Positions 59,013-64,000 of a DNA stretch of 64,000 bases are shown one piece after another. Below the pieces are notes generated by a model that ran no database searches, had not been told where the DNA came from, and saw only the letters and a program-made list of their open reading frames with translations. Each line of letters opens with the position of its first letter. Within the stretch, counting starts at the first letter, position 1. This DNA is from Macrotis lagotis (taxonomy: Eukaryota; Chordata; Mammalia; Peramelemorphia; Peramelidae): positions 189,919,991-189,983,990 of the forward strand of contig NC_133661.1 of assembly GCF_037893015.1 (NCBI RefSeq), written 5' to 3'. The translations under genes were made by a program, and so were the position numbers.

Positions 59013-59256
59013 TTCATTTGTTTCAGGCACGCCTGACTCTGTGATATCTTTAAAGTTTTCTCAGTAAAATACTAGAGTGGTTTGCCATTTCCTTCTTCAG
59101 ATAATTTTACATATAAGAAAACTGAGGTAAACAGAATTAAGTGACTTTCCCAGAGTCACAGTTACTAAGGGTCTGATATCAAATGTGAACTCAGCAAAAT
59201 GAGTCTTCATGACTGCCGGCCTAGAATTCTATGCAAAATAGCTCTAGCTGTCCAAA
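59013..59256 (-). mobile_element. MAR1-type SINE, shared with unit A
   Basis: 'agagtggtttgccatttcct', 'tatcaaatgtgaactcagca', 'aaatagctctagctgtcc'. Paralogue of 37519-37756. Confidence 0.82.
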
Positions 59257-60716
59257 ATGTAAACTTAGTAGCCAAAATAATTACTAGACTCTTCTTACTT
59301 ATGTTCTTCCTATTGTTAATTAGTCAGTGCAGGCCAAAAAGAGTTTAAATGTAGTCTTCCTGGGGGACAGAGTCAAGATGGTAGAGTGAAAGCAGGAATT
59401 ACCAAGAGCTCTCTCCCAGACCACTCCAAATAGCTTTAAATAATGACTCTAACCAAATATTCTAGAGTGGCAAAACCCACAAAAAGACTGGGTGAAACAA
59501 TTTTCCAGTCCAAGACAACTTGGAAGGTCTGAAAAAGCGTCTGTTACAATGGGATTATAAAGGACCACAGCATAGCCCCCCCACCCACCCCAGAGCAAAC
59601 CAGCTCCAATCAATCTAAGAACAGACTATGGGGTGCCTAGGTCCATGGGAGCTCCTGGGTATGTGACAGTAGTGGTGGTTTCCAGACTCTCAGTCCAGAT
59701 AACCAAGGACAATTTGGAAAGAATACTCTGCTGCACCACAGTGAGAAGAGAGCCCAGCCCAGGGAAGTTGTCAGTGTAGACCTAGCCCCAGGAACCAGGA
59801 GCAAGCCTGGGAAGCCACTGAGCAGGGAGTCAGTTGGTAGCTGCTTCTAGAGAACTCTGCCCACAGTAAGGAAGTCAATGGAGATTGTAGAGGTCTCATT
59901 GCTAGCTATCCCTGAGGCAGAACTCTGGCTTTGCTCATACTCAGTTCCAGGTCAAAATCTAGGGCTTCACTCTGAGGAAGAGGAACTTTACTAATATAGC
60001 AGAGCAGAGACTCCTCGTGGTTTCAGGGCAGAGGGAGCACTTGTGGTCATCCACAGACCAGAGTACAGGCCAGTAGAGCAATGAGAGACTCTCATAAGAT
60101 TTTGGAGGAAATGATATCCCAAGGAATGAGGTCCCTGAAAAAAGCGCAAAAAATTCTCAAAAACTTGGGAAAGTACATCCTCCACCCTGGAAGCAAAGCT
60201 CAATCTTAACATAAAGTTAAAATCATATCATAGTCTGGGGAAATGAACAAAAAACAGAAGAAAAAAATCCAACTGTAGACAATTACTTTGGTCCTATGGA
60301 GGATCAGAATACACACTCCGAAGAAACCAAAGTCAAACCTTATGTATCCAAATCCTCCAAGAAAAATATGAAATGGGTTGAGGTTATAAAAAACAGTAAA
60401 CTTAAAAAATAAAAACTTGAAAATCAAGTAAGGGAGGTAGAGAAAAAAGTGGGAAGAGAAATGAGAGTGATATGGGAAAATCATGAATACCAAGTCAGTA
60501 GCTTGGTGAAAAGATACAAAAAATACTTGCTTTCCCTGCCATGGCAATATTCTGCTATGTTAGTAAAGGTCCTCTTCCTCAGACTGAAAAAAAATAACAT
60601 CTTAAAAGCCAGTTTAGATCAAATAGAGAAAACAGTCCAAAAGACCAATGAGGAGATGCATGCCTTAAAAAACAGAATTGACCAGATGGAAAAAAAAAAT
60701 AAATTAAAGTTCTCTA

Positions 60717-60867
60717 GGGGTGGCTAGACGGCGTAGTGGATAAAGCAGCAGCCTTGGAGTCAGGAGTACCTGGGTTCAAATCTGGTCTCAGACACTTAAT
60801 AATTACCTAACTCTGTGGCCTTGGGCAAGCCACTTAACCCCATTTGCCTTGCAAAATCCTAAAAAAA
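60717..60867 (+). mobile_element. Young WSINE1-like SINE nested in the HAL1-like ORF1
   Basis: 'ggggtggctagacggcgtag' to 'ccttgcaaaatcctaaaaaa', with the TSD aaagttctcta at 60706-60716 and 60868-60878. Confidence 0.95.
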
Positions 60868-61228
60868 AAAGTTCTCTAAAGAAAATAATTTCTTAAAAAA
60901 TAATAATAATAATTTCTTCAAATTTAGAATGGAACTAAGGAAAGCGGATGACTTGGTGAGAAATCAAGAAATAATAAAACAAAACCAAAAGAATGAAAAA
61001 CTAGAAGAAAATGTGAAATATCTCACTAGAAAAACAATTGACCTGGAGAACAGACCCAGAAGAGATAATTTAAAAATTATTGGATTACCTGAAAGTCATG
61101 ACTAGGAAAAGAGCCTAGACTTCATTTTTCAAGTAATAGTCCAGGAAAATTTCCCTGATTTCCTAGAAGGAGAGGATGAAATAGAAATTGAGGGAATCCA
61201 GCAATCACTTTCTGAAAGAGATCCCATA

Positions 61229-61621
61229 ATGAGAACTCCCAGGAATATTATAGCCAAATTCCAGAACTTCCAAGTCAAGGAGAAAATATTACAAGCAGCC
61301 AGAAAGAAACAATTCAAATATTACAGAGCTACAGTCAGAATAACACAGGATTTAGCAATATCTACATTAAGGTCTCATAAGGCTTGGAATATGATATTCC
61401 AGAAGTCAAAAGAGCTTGGATTACAATCTAGAATCAACTACTCATCAAAATTTAACATGCTCTTTCAGGGGAAAAGATGGATATTCAATGAAATAGGGGA
61501 CTTTGAAACTTTCCTGATAAAACAACAGAGTTCAATAGAAAGGTTGATCTTCAAGTACAGGATTCAGGTAAAGTATAGAGAGGGTGAAAGGGAAGGGAAA
61601 ACCATGAGGTTTCATCTGTGA
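61229..61621 (+). pseudogene. L1-type ORF1p C-terminal domain
   Basis: 130-residue open frame matching the RNA-binding C-terminal half of L1 ORF1p: RTPRNIIAKFQNFQVKEKIL, QAARKK, RATVRITQDLAISTLRSHKA, QSRINYSSKFNMLFQGKRW and FNEIGDFETFL. In human ORF1p the corresponding phrases are TPRHIIVRF..KEKMLRAAR and RISYPAKLSF. The upstream coiled-coil part is separated by a nested SINE and stops, so no whole ORF1p can be made from this copy. Confidence 0.9.
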
Positions 61622-62600
61622 TGTTTAACTGCTTGTATTCCTTCAAGGAAATATGATACTGATGACTTCTCCTTTATTAGGGCAGTTAGAAGGAGCATAA
61701 ATAGACAAGGCACAGGAAGGAGTTGAATTTGAAAGTTATGATACATTAAAAGGATGGAGCTAATGGGAGAGAAAGGAATGTACTGGGAGAAAAGGAAAGG
61801 AGAGGGAGACTGAGCTGTTATTTCAATAAAAGAGGCAAGAAAAAGCTGTTACAATGGAGTGGAGGGGGGTGAAGGGGGAGTGAGTGAGCCTTTATTCTCA
61901 TTGAAAGTGACTCAGGAAAAAAAAAAGAAAAGAAAAAAAATAAAGTGACTCAGAGAGGAAATAATATATACATTCAATTGGTTATAGAAATCTCATCCTA
62001 GAGGAAAATAGGAAAGGAAAGGGATGGGAGAAAGGGGACAGGGGGAGGGTAAAGAGGGTGTAGGTGATAGAAGAGAAGGAAGATCATTGAAGAGGGTAGT
62101 CAGATACACACACTTTTTAGGAGGAGCAAAGTAAAAGGAGAGAGAGAATAGAATAAATAGAATAAGTGGGAGTGGCTGGGAATAGGATGGAGAGAAATAT
62201 AGCTAGTAGTAGCAACTATGAGAAAAAGTCTAGAAGCAATTTCTCTGATGAACTTATGACAAAGAATGCTATCCATCCCAAAGTCAGAGCTGATAATGTC
62301 TGAATATAGACTGAAGCAAACTTTTTTTCCCTCTCTCACTTTATTTCTCCTGAAGTTTCTCTTTGTGGGGGGAGGTGGGAAATTATGTTTACTTCAACAG
62401 GACAATTATATAATGTCTTACATGACTATGTATTTTTAACTTATATCAAATAACTTGCTTTCTCAATGGGGACAATAGAGTGGGAGAAAGGGAAAGAATT
62501 TGGACCTCAAGGTTTTGGAAGTAAATGTTGAAATTTGCTTTGCCATGTAGCTGGGGATAGAAAAAAAATTTAAACATAAATTTAAAAAAATGAAAAGTAC

Positions 62601-63493
62601 CCTTCCTCTTTGCTAGTACTAGAACCTGTTCCTCATCTTCCCTCTCCTCAACACTCTAAGTGGTGGTATATGCCAATCTGTAAACGAAGGTAGTAGATAC
62701 CAATGCTAAATAATATAAAATTATAGGAATATAGGTAGAGGACACCACCCTCATTTAGAATAAGAGAAAACTGTAGACCAGGAAGTTACATGACCTGCCC
62801 AAATTATATAGTGAAAGGAAAAAGAAGTTGAAATTAGATCAGCCGCCCCAGTGCTCTTTTCATTCCCTTTCATCTTTTCTAAATCACTCACTTTAATATT
62901 CATCCAACTTATAATCAAAAGTCTTTGGTTCTTATCTTAACATTATTGCTCTCCCTCTCTCCCATCTTCCAACCACATATGACAAGAATTTCCAAAGCTA
63001 TACTTTCTCAAAAAGAAAAGAGCTGAGTTATACTGAGATAAGGAAATTACTTCCATTCTTCCTCTACCCAAGCTTCTAATCATTTTAAAGTTTTTTAAAG
63101 AAGACTGTAGAAAATGGTGATATTTGTCATAATCCTCTTACATAACAAATAACATCTCATTCTCCCACTCTCTCCGATCTGGACAAGAAGTGTAGAATAT
63201 TTGTGTACCTGTCTCATGACCATTAGAGTCCCTGCTTTGGAGTGATTTGGGGAAACAAAGCTGAATACATTCATAAATAAATCATATAGCCAGTTCCATC
63301 AGATAAGTGATTAGCTCTATGTTATTAGATATTTTTTGGAAGGCACAAGTAACTAGATACTATGATCTCAGGTAAACTAATCTCTGTTGTCCTTGAGAAG
63401 GTATCCAATCATGACTAGAAACTGGTTGAGACAAAAAAAATGTTCTGATAGTAGTCAGCGTCTATTTTCGTATTATATATATATATATATATA

Positions 63494-63547
<54 letters not shown>

Positions 63548-64000
63548 CAGGTGTTGTCATTTTGAACTGAGTGAACAGAAAACATCATTCCATGGAATAT
63601 TTGGTCTTTTTGTCTAGGAGTAGCCATGATGAACAGAAGCAACAGGGACCCATGAAGATAACTGCATTTTGTGTGGTAACATTTGTCACAGAGGATGAAC
63701 AATTAGAGAAATTAAATGATAATCATTCAAAATAAGGCAATAGATATTTTCACAGTTGAGTTCTTCAATATGAAAGTGAACAAAGGATTTAGTGAAAGAA
63801 AAATTATATTGGGGAAAAAAGTTTGAGGTTTTAAAAAGGCTATTATTCAGAAGAGGAAAATATGCTAATGGACAGAATGGGTAGGTAAACAGAGTTGTAA
63901 TCAAACAGATTTTGGGTTGAATTCAGTCTCTGCCACCTATTAGCTGTATGATACTAGAGGTAAATCTTTAAATTATCTAAATATCAACTTTCTTAATTAT
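62601..64000. other. OR unit B distal sequence, paralogous to 37860-39320
   Basis: Aligns with unit A to the window edge: 'tgaggaccaggaaatcacat' with 'tgtagaccaggaagttacat', 'ggatgagccaatagagaaat' with 'ggatgaacaattagagaaat'. Old MIR-like pieces lie at about 62760-62880 and 63890-64000. No coding sequence. Confidence 0.65.
63473..63544. repeat. (TA)n microsatellite, unit B only
   Basis: Pure TA apart from one 'tatctatat' interruption. Unit A at 38887-38900 has only 'acatatatctctccagg'. Confidence 0.97.

Larger units (their letters stand above)
59357..62600 (+). mobile_element. HAL1-like element: L1 5' UTR, ORF1 and 3' end, no ORF2
   Basis: About 3.2 kb. The leader starts 'gggggacagagtcaagatgg'. 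A long 5' UTR reaches about 60230. ORF1 follows: a coiled-coil part (60449-60715, with LDQIEKTVQKTNEEMHALKN) and a C-terminal domain (61229-61621). A spacer with one repeat unit and purine-rich tracts leads straight to a 3' UTR ('gggagaaagggaaagaattt', 62490-62510) and A-rich end. No endonuclease or RT sequence is present. This is the layout of half-L1 elements, described for opossum and other mammals. The insertion splits unit B sequence that is continuous in unit A near 37860. A SINE is nested in ORF1. Confidence 0.75.

Noticed and set aside
63387-63702. Tyr-Ile repeat frames on both strands
   Set aside because: Products of the (TA)n microsatellite.
1-64000. CRISPR arrays, operons, phage or toxin systems
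   Set aside because: Base composition, SINE/LINE content, split OR genes and a processed pseudogene all indicate a vertebrate nuclear genome. The tandem repeats seen are microsatellites or L1 spacer units.

Overview
The window looks like AT-rich marsupial nuclear DNA holding part of an olfactory receptor (OR) cluster. Three things point to a marsupial: many tRNA-derived CORE-SINEs of the marsupial type (head gggcagctaggtggtgcag, B-box gttcaaatc, tail ccttgcaaaaa); marsupial-type L1 and L1-derived elements; and a BovB/RTE 3' end. The abundant SINE subfamily resembles WSINE1 of Australian marsupials, so a dasyurid-like species is my best guess. That is an inference from recalled repeat families; no database was searched.

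Layout. All three OR coding exons are on the minus strand and are close relatives of class II family 4 (OR4F/OR4K-like): an intact gene at 10388-11326, a pseudogene with two indels at 27465-28404, and an intact gene at 42707-43645. They sit about 15-17 kb apart in tandemly duplicated units. Unit A (about 26.3-41.7 kb) and unit B (about 41.7 kb to the right edge) align along most of their length: the 3' flank, the OR exon, an L1 3' end carrying two SINEs, the far-upstream blocks and older MIRs. A more diverged unit C carries the first OR. An upstream block at 1.8-4 kb appears to belong to a fourth unit D, whose OR exon would lie beyond the left edge. A block about 4-7 kb upstream of each OR exon is recognisable in all four units and may be the OR promoter or 5' non-coding exon.

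Inside unit A, at 30885-33365, lies a processed retrocopy of cyclin G1 (CCNG1). It has a GC-rich 5' UTR, a full-length but twice-frameshifted reading frame, a 3' UTR with AATAAA, an A-rich tail and a 13-bp target-site duplication. Unit B has the matching empty site near 47660, so the retrocopy is younger than the A/B duplication.

The rest is repeats: L1 mosaics (16.7-25.7, 39.8-41.4, 50.9-56.0, 59.4-62.6 kb), of which at least two have a 5' region and ORF1 joined to a 3' end without ORF2, like half-L1 (HAL1) elements. There is also a 5S rRNA pseudogene next to a marsupial composite SINE (45.9 kb), an L3/CR1 remnant (56.2-56.9 kb), a small hAT-like element (6.65 kb), and large microsatellites, several of which expanded in only one of the two paralogous units. 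I saw no CRISPR, operon or microbial feature, and I identified no retrovirus-like element.
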